Part shown: positions 6,075-11,337 of the stretch, piece by piece
Layout of the letters: each line of letters starts with the position of its first letter
Numbering within the stretch: the stretch's first letter is position 1
Assembly (NCBI GenBank): GCA_020846955.1
Contig: JADLCZ010000063.1
Span: 1 to 11,337, forward strand
Reading direction: 5' to 3'
DNA length: 11,337 bases
Source of the DNA: Candidatus Nomurabacteria bacterium
GTDB taxonomy: Bacteria; Patescibacteriota; Minisyncoccia; Phycocordibacterales; UBA9973
Notes under the pieces: generated by a model
What the model was told of the DNA's origin: nothing
Seen by the model: the letters and a program-made list of their open reading frames with translations, nothing else
The model's database searches: none
Position numbers and translations under genes: made by a program

Positions 6075-7412
6075 TTATTTTATATAGCTTTTTAGGAAGG
6101 TTTCTTTAAATTCTTGGAAAGTATCATCGATAATTGATTGGCGCATGTCGGATACAAGTTTTGTGATGAAGTAGAGATTGTGGATTGTTGCCAATGTCGC
6201 AGCTTCCATTTCTTTGGCGCGGAAGAGGTGGGAGAGGTAGGCGCAAGAATACCCAGAGGTCGGACCTCGGGCTCCCTTGATGTCCGACCTCTCTCCACTA
6301 CATGTATAACATATGCAATCTTTTTCTATCGGCTCAAACAAATTTACAAATTTTGCATTGAGTAAATTTATTTTACCATTTTTTGTAAACACTGTTCCAT
6401 TGCGAGCGATGCGTGTAGGTCCGACACAATCAAAAAGATCTACCCCATTTTCTACTCCCATAAAAAGATCTTCGGGCTCGCCGATTCCTAAAAGGTGCCG
6501 AGGTTTTTCCTCGGGCAATATTTCATTGACCCATTTGACTGCAGTCTGCATATCCTCTTTGGCGAAACTTCCGCCAATTCCATATCCATCAAAATCCATC
6601 GCACCAATTACACTTGCAGATTTTTTCCGTAATTCTTCGCTTCGTCCACCTTGAACAATGCCGAAGAGGGCTTGGGGTAAAGGCATAGAGTCGGGATTCG
6701 CAAAATTTCGTCGCTTTACCCTCTCTTCGGGGGCTCCGACACGGACAAAATTTTGCGAATCCCAGCTCTCTCCCATCTTCTCTTTTTCTAGTGCTTTGTG
6801 TTTATCTAGAGAGCGCTTCGCCCAAGCGTGAGTACGATCTAGTGCTTCGCTCTGATAGCGATCACTTTCAGTCGGACTAGTACATTCATCAAAGGCAAAG
6901 ATAATATCAGCACCTAGATTGTGCTGGATCTCGATAGATTTCTCGGGAGTTATATAATGTAAGCTTCCATCAAGATGCGATTTGAAAGACACTCCATCAT
7001 TACCAATTTTTGCAAGTGGTGCATCGCTCCCAATTGAGCGCTCGGGTATCAGAAAATTGGGATCAGTAATGGAAACTACTTTCGAAATTTCTTTACCATA
7101 GGCAACACCTAATGAAAAAACTTGGAATCCTCCACTGTCGGTCATAGTCGGACCTTGCCAATTCATGAATTTAGCAAAACCACCTGCGTCTCGGATTAGT
7201 TCATCTCCTGGCTGTAAATATAGATGATAAGTATTAGCGAGTACTACTTGTACACCACAGTCTTGCGTCTGCTCGGGGGTTAGAGCTTTGGTGCTCGCCT
7301 TTGTAGCAACGGTGACAAAAGCCGGTGTAAGGATTTCGCCATGAGGAGTCGTTATTACTCCAGCACGGCCTAAATTACCCTCTAATTTTTTTTGTATTTC
7401 AAATTTAAACAT
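6075..7412 (-). CDS. tgt: Queuine/preQ1 tRNA-guanine transglycosylase (Tgt)
   Basis: Exchanges the wobble guanine of GUN-anticodon tRNAs for the queuosine precursor preQ1 in bacteria. The 445-residue protein (E. coli form about 375) shows TMTDSGGFQVFSLG at 89-102 with the catalytic Asp92, IQHNLGADIIFAFDEC, QALFGIVQGG (247-256), GIGGSF, GVDLFDCVGPTRIARNG with the conserved nucleophile region, and the zinc ligands C366-x-C368-x2-C371 and H411. Excess length is explained by inserts: one at 103-133 of a kind usual in CPR Tgt proteins, one palindromic element at about 217-240, and a second palindrome at about 374-386. The last lies inside the zinc site, so C371-to-H411 spacing is 39 residues instead of the canonical 25. 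No queuosine biosynthesis genes are nearby. ATG start without Shine-Dalgarno. Confidence 0.95.
   Translation of the reverse strand: MFKFEIQKKLEGNLGRAGVITTPHGEILTPAFVTVATKASTKALTPEQTQDCGVQVVLANTYHLYLQPGDELIRDAGGFAKFMNWQGPTMTDSGGFQVFSLGVAYGKEISKVVSITDPNFLIPERSIGSDAPLAKIGNDGVSFKSHLDGSLHYITPEKSIEIQHNLGADIIFAFDECTSPTESDRYQSEALDRTHAWAKRSLDKHKALEKEKMGESWDSQNFVRVGAPEERVKRRNFANPDSMPLPQALFGIVQGGRSEELRKKSASVIGAMDFDGYGIGGSFAKEDMQTAVKWVNEILPEEKPRHLLGIGEPEDLFMGVENGVDLFDCVGPTRIARNGTVFTKNGKINLLNAKFVNLFEPIEKDCICYTCSGERSDIKGARGPTSGYSCAYLSHLFRAKEMEAATLATIHNLYFITKLVSDMRQSIIDDTFQEFKETFLKSYIK
6255..6292. repeat. Short palindromic insertion in the zinc site of tgt
   Basis: Perfect 11-nt arms, agaggtcggac (6255-6265) and gtccgacctct (6282-6292), surround 16 nt. 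The encoded stretch is about GERSDIKGARGPTS, placed between CYTC and the AYLSHLF segment where normal Tgt proteins have about 14 residues fewer. The centre contains cgggctcc, which recalls cgggggctcc of the larger elements, but the rest differs, so it may be a separate family or a shortened relative. Confidence 0.75.
6693..6763 (+). repeat. In-frame palindromic element inside tgt
   Basis: Arms of 20 nt (gggattcgcaaaatttcgtc at 6693-6712 and its near-perfect reverse complement at 6744-6763, one mismatch) flank a 31-nt centre. Positions 6712-6743 match the uvrA core in 31 of 32 nt, while the arms are different in sequence apart from gcaaaat. It encodes about residues 217-240 of Tgt (core peptide VRVGAPEERVKRR), just before the conserved QALFGIVQGG strand, where other Tgt proteins have a short surface loop. 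Same orientation relative to the gene as the uvrA copy. Confidence 0.9.
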
Positions 7413-7424
7413 GATAATTAGTTG

Positions 7425-7489
7425 CTAGGTTCTAGCTTCTAGGTGCTAGTAGAAATGCATTCCACTAGAAACTAGTCCCTAGAACCTAA
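7425..7489. repeat. CTAGnnn heptad array at the mreC-tgt junction
   Basis: CTAG occurs at 7425, 7432, 7439 and 7446, then at 7465, 7472 and 7479, followed by CTAA at 7486: two blocks with strict 7-nt period and varying 3-nt spacers. The blocks can fold on each other, with 10 bp (TAGGTTCTAG with its complement), 4 bp and 5 bp stems separated by symmetric 3-nt internal loops. The outer unit supplies the mreC stop codon (TAG, 7488-7486). There is no T-run after it, so it is not a classical terminator. It shares 19 identical nt (7432-7450) with the array at 9329-9347. Confidence 0.85.
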
Positions 7490-8280
7490 TTAATTAATAC
7501 CTGCACCCATTTAAGTTCCTGAATATTTACCGGACTCTTTAGTAGAATTTTGTTTATTGGATCATGTGGATCCGAAACAACATCAGCCACAACAGCTACA
7601 ATACGTGGGTGTATCAGTGGCGCTACTACAAATGTACCAGTTGGTACACTCAGATCCTGTGGTACATTCATTTCGAAATTGCTACCACCACGACCGATTA
7701 ATTCCACACTAGTATTCGAGCCTTCGATTTGCCCTTCGGTCACCTCTTTGGAGCTTGAATATAATGTCACAAGTGAAGTATGGTCATAGACTTTTGTAAT
7801 TTTGCCAATTGGGAATTGTGCATTGGCATAAACAATATTGCCTTCCACTAGATTCTGATCCGCACCAATATCTATTACGATAGTATCGTATAGTGAGCGA
7901 TTCGGCTTGGTAATAATAGTTCCTAATACAAATTCCTCTTTGGTATTTATTCTACCGAGTAATGCTTTTAGATCTTCATTTTCTTTTTGGATTAAAGTGT
8001 AATCGAGCATCTTGGCCTCGAGTTCACTATTTGTAATTTTTAAATTTTTGTTTTCTTGGAAAAGTGATGCCCGAGTTCGCACAATATAGGCGGAGTCGGT
8101 AAGAGCATTTGTGGTAGCATTCTTGGCACGCCAAAGTGGTAAACCCATCCTATGCAAGAATCCTCCAAGTCCACTAAATACTCCAAAGAAAGATAGTATC
8201 ATTATAAATACAAATATGCCCACAACTATAGTGAGCTTCTTCTTGCGTAAACTTTTTTTTCTATCGTGGAGGTAAGACAT
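7486..8280 (-). CDS. mreC: MreC, rod-shape-determining protein
   Basis: Bitopic scaffold of the elongasome that couples cytoplasmic MreB to the cell-wall synthesis enzymes. From the chosen ATG at 8280 the protein has 264 residues: a very basic N-terminus (RKKSLRKKK), one transmembrane helix (TIVVGIFVFIMILSFFGVF), a coiled coil rich in Glu/Lys/Leu (NLKITNSELEAKM to EDLKALLG), then the beta-rich extracytoplasmic core including GTIITKPNRSLYDTIVIDIGADQNLVEGN and the C-terminal LKSPVNIQELKWVQVL. An in-frame ATG at 8316 is possible, but the 8280 start gives the usual short basic tail. The gene overlaps the end of mreB by 20 nt. mreD, pbp2 and rodA do not follow; tgt comes next after a CTAG repeat array. 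Confidence 0.92.
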   Translation of the reverse strand: MSYLHDRKKSLRKKKLTIVVGIFVFIMILSFFGVFSGLGGFLHRMGLPLWRAKNATTNALTDSAYIVRTRASLFQENKNLKITNSELEAKMLDYTLIQKENEDLKALLGRINTKEEFVLGTIITKPNRSLYDTIVIDIGADQNLVEGNIVYANAQFPIGKITKVYDHTSLVTLYSSSKEVTEGQIEGSNTSVELIGRGGSNFEMNVPQDLSVPTGTFVVAPLIHPRIVAVVADVVSDPHDPINKILLKSPVNIQELKWVQVLIN

Positions 8281-9307
8281 TGTTTGTACTGACGAGAACG
8301 TCTTTATATTGATCAAAATCTTGTAATATTACACCTGTGCCTCGCGCCACTGCTGTTAGTGGATCCTCGGCTACATATATTGGAATCTTGAGTACTTTGT
8401 GTATTAGATCGTCGAGGCCCCTTATCATCGCTCCTCCACCGATAAGCACGACTCCACGATGAATAATATCAGATAACAATTCTGGAGGAGTAGTTTCCAA
8501 TACTTCACGTACGCCATCTACAAGTTGCAAGATCGAAGGCATTATTGCTTCGCGAATATCGGCATCGGTTACTATCACCTCGCGTGGTAATCCTGTAACC
8601 AAATCTCGTCCTCGAACTTCGGCTTCCATATACTCGCCCTCAGCCACTGAGCCAATTGCAATCTTGATATTCTCGGCAGTCTTCTCGCCAATGAGTAATT
8701 TAAACTCATCTTTCATATAATTTATAATATCAGTATTGAGTTTGTCTCCTGCAACTTTTATATTCTTTGAGCGGACAATTCCAGAGAGCGATATCACTGC
8801 TACATCTGTCGTACCACCACCAATATCTATCACCACAGACCCAACAGCCTCTTGCACTGGTAATGCTATGCCAACAGCACCTGCCATTGGCTCCTCTACA
8901 ATATGTACTTCACGTGCCCCAGCAGAAAGGGCAGCGTCTTCGACAGCACGAATCTCTACATTGGTGATACCTGTTGGCACACCAATAAGAACTCTTGGGC
9001 GAATAAATTTCTTGGACATTTTCTCGGCTTTGCCTATCAAATATGCAAGCATTTCTTCTGTAACTTCAAAATCCGAAATGACTCCATCTACAATAGGGCG
9101 TACGGCGCGTACATGACCCGGGGTACGGCCGAGCATTTGCTTGGCTTCGGCACCGACTGCAACTATCTGCCCAGTCTTTTGATTTACAACAACAACAGAC
9201 GGCTCGTTGATCACGATGCCGTGGCCCTTCAAATACACCAAGGTGTTTGCAGTACCCAAGTCTATACCAATATCATTTGAAAATGTTTTGTAAAATTTTT
9301 TGAACAT
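8261..9307 (-). CDS. mreB: MreB, actin-like cell-shape protein
   Basis: Bacterial actin homologue that forms membrane-bound filaments directing lateral wall synthesis. Its 348 residues are the full family length. The actin-fold nucleotide motifs are all present: phosphate 1 IGIDLGTANTLVYLKGHGIV, the connect region VLIGVPTGITNVEIRAVEDAA, EEPMAGAVGIALPV, phosphate 2 VVIDIGGGTTDVAVISL and adenosine motif VLIGGGAMIRGLDDLI. The N-terminus MFKKFYKTF is a possible short membrane-binding amphipathic segment. It overlaps mreC by 20 nt, so the two are surely one transcript. ATG start with no Shine-Dalgarno; the upstream 5' region is a CTAGnnn array shared with the 3' end of proS. Confidence 0.97.
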   Translation of the reverse strand: MFKKFYKTFSNDIGIDLGTANTLVYLKGHGIVINEPSVVVVNQKTGQIVAVGAEAKQMLGRTPGHVRAVRPIVDGVISDFEVTEEMLAYLIGKAEKMSKKFIRPRVLIGVPTGITNVEIRAVEDAALSAGAREVHIVEEPMAGAVGIALPVQEAVGSVVIDIGGGTTDVAVISLSGIVRSKNIKVAGDKLNTDIINYMKDEFKLLIGEKTAENIKIAIGSVAEGEYMEAEVRGRDLVTGLPREVIVTDADIREAIMPSILQLVDGVREVLETTPPELLSDIIHRGVVLIGGGAMIRGLDDLIHKVLKIPIYVAEDPLTAVARGTGVILQDFDQYKDVLVSTNNVLPPR

Positions 9308-9314
9308 ATTAAAA

Positions 9315-9347
9315 TTAGTTTCTAGTAGCTAGCTTCTAGGTGCTAGT
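9315..9347. repeat. CTAGnnn heptad array at the proS-mreB junction
   Basis: TTAG at 9315 and CTAG at 9322, 9329, 9336 and 9343 keep an exact 7-nt period with variable spacers. Nineteen nt (9329-9347) are identical to 7432-7450 at the mreC-tgt junction. The first unit met by the ribosome contains the proS stop codon (TAG, 9345-9343). Unlike the other array it is a single block, and the fold would have to use neighbouring units or another copy. Confidence 0.85.
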
Positions 9348-10593
9348 TAAAAGAATTCAATAACTCGTTTTTGTCAACAACTTTGCCTTTCTCTTCTGTC
9401 CGCTTCTTTACCTCATAACCGCCGTCTTTTAGGCTACGACTCGATACTACCACACGATACGGCATCCCCAAGAGATCGGCATCGGCAAATTTCTCCCCTG
9501 CTGTCATACCAACGCGGTCGTCATATAGGACTTCGATACCTTTACCTACCAAATCGGTATAGAGTTCATTTGCTTTTGTCTTTACATTCTCATCTTCTCC
9601 TAAAGCAAGTATATGCACTTTAAAAGGCGCCACAGACTCTGGCCAAATGATACCTTTATCATCAGAAAGTGTCTCGACAATTGTACCCATCAGTCGCCCC
9701 AATCCAATACCATAGCTACCCATAATTACCAATTTGTCCTCCCCTTTTTCGTCTGTGTATTTGAGATCAAAAGGTGCGGAATATTTTGTTCCTAATGAAA
9801 AAATGTTTCCAACTTCGATTGCTTTTTTCTCTACTAAACTACTTTTTTTTAATCCTAGACTTTCTATAACTTCATCTGTATAGACTTCTTTGTTGATTGC
9901 AATATTTGTATTTTCGTCTACATAAATTATGTCTTCCCCTGCGCCTGTTAGAGTTTGGAATTCGTGTGAGAATTTTGCAAAAGTACCACCCGAAGCAAAA
10001 GTTAAATATGTTATGTGACCTATACCAACTCTTTTAAATACATTTTTGTACGCTTCTTTGGACTTTTCGTAAAATTCGTTATGCTCGGCCTCGTCTTTGG
10101 AAAATGAATAAAGCGCTTTCCAATAAAATTCTCTGCCACGCAAAATGCCGGACTTACTTCGAGTTTCATTTCTAAATACATCCTTAATATCATAAGTATA
10201 AATTGGTAAATCTTTGTAAGAAGATATGTATTGTTTCAAAATATTAGCATGAGCTTCTTCGTTGGTCCAAGATAGGCCAACCTCCCCACCATTTTTTAAT
10301 TTTGTTTTGAACCAATTGTCCACCATATCGTCACTCCATCTTCCTGATTTCTCCCAGATTTCCTTGTTTTGAAGTATTGAAGTCTTCATTTCCTGTCCAC
10401 CGATAGCATTCATCTCCTCACGAATGATTTGCTCAATTTTTTTGATCACCCTCAATCCTAGTGGCATATAGGAATATACCCCCGCCATTTCCTTATTTAT
10501 AAAACCTGCACGGATCAAAAGCTCGGCATTTCGGGACACCTCATCAGCCGGCGCCTCCTTCTGTGTTTTAGTAAAAAGTTGTGATTGTCTCAT
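9343..10593 (-). CDS. proS: Prolyl-tRNA synthetase, short form without editing domain
   Basis: Class II aminoacyl-tRNA synthetase that charges tRNA-Pro. The 416-residue protein shows motif 1 (GLRVIKKIEQIIREEMNAIGG, about 46-66), TNEEAHANI replacing the common TSEE, motif 2 VFRNETRSKSGILRGREFYWKALYSF (139-164), motif 3 GSYGIGLGRLMGTIVE (292-307) and the C-terminal anticodon-binding domain (PFKVHILALG to GYEVKKRTEEKG). E. coli ProRS has 572 residues because an editing domain lies between motifs 2 and 3; here that stretch is only a short linker, as in other short bacterial ProRS. WKAL stands where most have MKDxY, keeping Lys but losing Asp. ATG start with no Shine-Dalgarno, 29 nt after the reverse transcriptase stop; the stop codon lies in a CTAG repeat. 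Confidence 0.96.
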   Translation of the reverse strand: MRQSQLFTKTQKEAPADEVSRNAELLIRAGFINKEMAGVYSYMPLGLRVIKKIEQIIREEMNAIGGQEMKTSILQNKEIWEKSGRWSDDMVDNWFKTKLKNGGEVGLSWTNEEAHANILKQYISSYKDLPIYTYDIKDVFRNETRSKSGILRGREFYWKALYSFSKDEAEHNEFYEKSKEAYKNVFKRVGIGHITYLTFASGGTFAKFSHEFQTLTGAGEDIIYVDENTNIAINKEVYTDEVIESLGLKKSSLVEKKAIEVGNIFSLGTKYSAPFDLKYTDEKGEDKLVIMGSYGIGLGRLMGTIVETLSDDKGIIWPESVAPFKVHILALGEDENVKTKANELYTDLVGKGIEVLYDDRVGMTAGEKFADADLLGMPYRVVVSSRSLKDGGYEVKKRTEEKGKVVDKNELLNSFN

Positions 10594-10622
10594 AACCCCA
10601 TATTACTCTAAAAGGGCTTTTT

Positions 10623-11337
10623 TTACAATTTGATTTTCTGCTCCAATTTCCACCCATCCCCATGCAACAACATCCCCAAATAAGAGTTCAAACTCTCCTC
10701 TTTATACCCATTCCTCTCTAAATTCCGAAACATCCGCTTCTTTGTCGAAGTCCGCAATGATCGATGTTTTGGGAAATTTATCCAACCAAGGAAATCAATT
10801 CCACTTGCAAGAGTTTTAATAAAAACTTTATAGGGATGCATTTGAAGTTTTAACTTTGTATTTAAAAATTTGGATATTTGTACAAGTAATATTTCTAAAT
10901 ATTTTATATCTTCTGAAAGTATCACAAAATCATCAGCATAGCGTATATAGTATTTCACTTTTAGTTTATGCTTCATATGTTGGTCAAATTCATTCATGTA
11001 AATATTAACTAATAGTTGAGATGTTAAATTTCCTAGAGGTAACCCTTTACCTAAAGTGCGCCATGGCGAGTTTTGAGTAATATGCGGGGTTTTACCAAAC
11101 TGGTGCGATAGCGTTGAGTTGGTAAAGCTCTTTATTATATTTTCTAGTAGGCTCAAAGTTTCTTTATTTTGAATATGTTTCTCTAAAATACTTTTTAAAA
11201 TTTCATGATCGATACTCGCAAAGAATTTCCTGATATCGCATTTAAGTACCCAACAAGTTTTGGTATTATTTTTACTTACAATTCTCGCAAAATCTCTAAA
11301 TCTATCTACTGCTTTATGTGTCCCTTTGTCTATCCGA
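10623..11337 (-). CDS. Reverse transcriptase, possibly diversity-generating retroelement type (5' end cut by window edge)
   Basis: RNA-directed DNA polymerase whose N-terminus lies beyond the right edge; about 237 codons are visible from the edge to TAA at 10623. The frame contains DKGTHKAVDRFRDFAR, the first catalytic segment LKCDIRKFFASIDHEIL, motif 4 GLPLGNLTSQLLVNIYMNEFD, the catalytic YIRYADDFVIL (YADD at 10929-10940) and a tail of about 100 residues with LASGIDFLGW and SYLGMLLHGD. Group II intron enzymes usually have QGxxxSP in motif 4; SQ instead is characteristic of retroelements that diversify proteins, which are common in CPR genomes. No maturase or HNH domain follows, which also argues against an intron. 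No template repeat was identified here, so the assignment to that class stays tentative; a retron-like or stand-alone RT is the alternative. proS follows after 29 nt. Confidence 0.88.
   Translation of the reverse strand, partial: RIDKGTHKAVDRFRDFARIVSKNNTKTCWVLKCDIRKFFASIDHEILKSILEKHIQNKETLSLLENIIKSFTNSTLSHQFGKTPHITQNSPWRTLGKGLPLGNLTSQLLVNIYMNEFDQHMKHKLKVKYYIRYADDFVILSEDIKYLEILLVQISKFLNTKLKLQMHPYKVFIKTLASGIDFLGWINFPKHRSLRTSTKKRMFRNLERNGYKEESLNSYLGMLLHGDGWKLEQKIKL

Noticed and set aside
7028..7062. 8-nt inverted repeat (tcccaatt / aattggga) in tgt near residues 117-129, a possible decayed palindromic element
   Set aside because: Short, A/T-rich arms and no core similarity. Many CPR-type Tgt proteins have a natural insertion at this place, so chance is the simpler explanation.
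7425..7489. CTAG array as a CRISPR or as a classical intrinsic terminator
   Set aside because: The units are 7 nt with 3-nt spacers, far from CRISPR dimensions, and no T-run follows the hairpin on either strand.
8280..8316. Upstream ATG at 8316 as the mreC start
   Set aside because: It would lengthen the overlap with mreB and add a non-typical N-terminus. The ATG at 8280 gives the usual basic tail before the membrane helix, though neither has a Shine-Dalgarno.
8736..9280. Plus-strand open frames opposite mreB, and others opposite uvrA, uvrB and tgt
   Set aside because: They lie antisense to well-conserved genes, overlap one another in different frames, and show no recognisable domain or ribosome binding site.
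10594..10622. Terminator between the reverse transcriptase and proS
   Set aside because: The 29-nt gap has an A-run on the coding strand but no hairpin followed by T.
1..11337. Recoded UGA (Gly) genetic code as in some CPR lineages
   Set aside because: TGA is not used as a stop in the genes seen, but the long frames also read through with the standard code and ordinary glycine codons, so there is no support for recoding.

Overview
The window looks like a piece of a Candidate Phyla Radiation (Patescibacteria) genome, most likely Parcubacteria-like. This is inferred from the style of the proteins, with no marker gene to confirm it: a short ProRS without the editing domain, a Tgt with CPR-like insertions, a reverse transcriptase with a GNLTSQ/YADD signature, AT-rich intergenic DNA and almost no Shine-Dalgarno sequences. 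Stops are TAA and TAG only, and the long frames read through with the standard code.

All recognised protein genes lie on the minus strand. In transcription order (right to left) they are: a reverse transcriptase cut by the right edge; proS (short prolyl-tRNA synthetase); mreB and mreC (cell-shape cytoskeleton, overlapping); tgt (tRNA-guanine transglycosylase); a class I SAM-dependent methyltransferase; uvrB; a 25-codon leader ORF; and uvrA, cut near its C-terminus by the left edge. UvrA and UvrB together start nucleotide excision repair. proS and tgt serve translation, and mreBC serves morphogenesis. The only plus-strand gene I can support is a structured non-coding RNA of about 190 nt at 5075-5266, ending in a good intrinsic terminator and transcribed divergently from uvrB.

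The most unusual content is repetitive. (1) Palindromic elements sit in frame inside conserved genes: uvrA (2092-2166), tgt (6693-6763) and, in reverse orientation, uvrB (3628-3736). The uvrA and tgt copies share a 32-nt core at 31/32 identity. Each copy has its own long inverted-repeat arms that match each other but not the arms of the other copies. A shorter palindrome (6255-6292) splits the zinc site of Tgt. They resemble Rickettsia palindromic elements in behaviour, but I do not recognise the family. (2) Arrays of the self-complementary tetramer CTAG repeated every 7 nt (CTAGnnn) lie at the mreC/tgt and proS/mreB junctions, in each case supplying the stop codon of the upstream gene. (3) The only strong Shine-Dalgarno in the window precedes the 25-codon ORF in front of uvrA, where it sits in a small hairpin loop.

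No tRNA, rRNA, CRISPR array or complete insertion sequence was seen. Gaps longer than about 200 nt are 2640-2854 (uvrA leader, described) and 5027-5288 (ncRNA, described).
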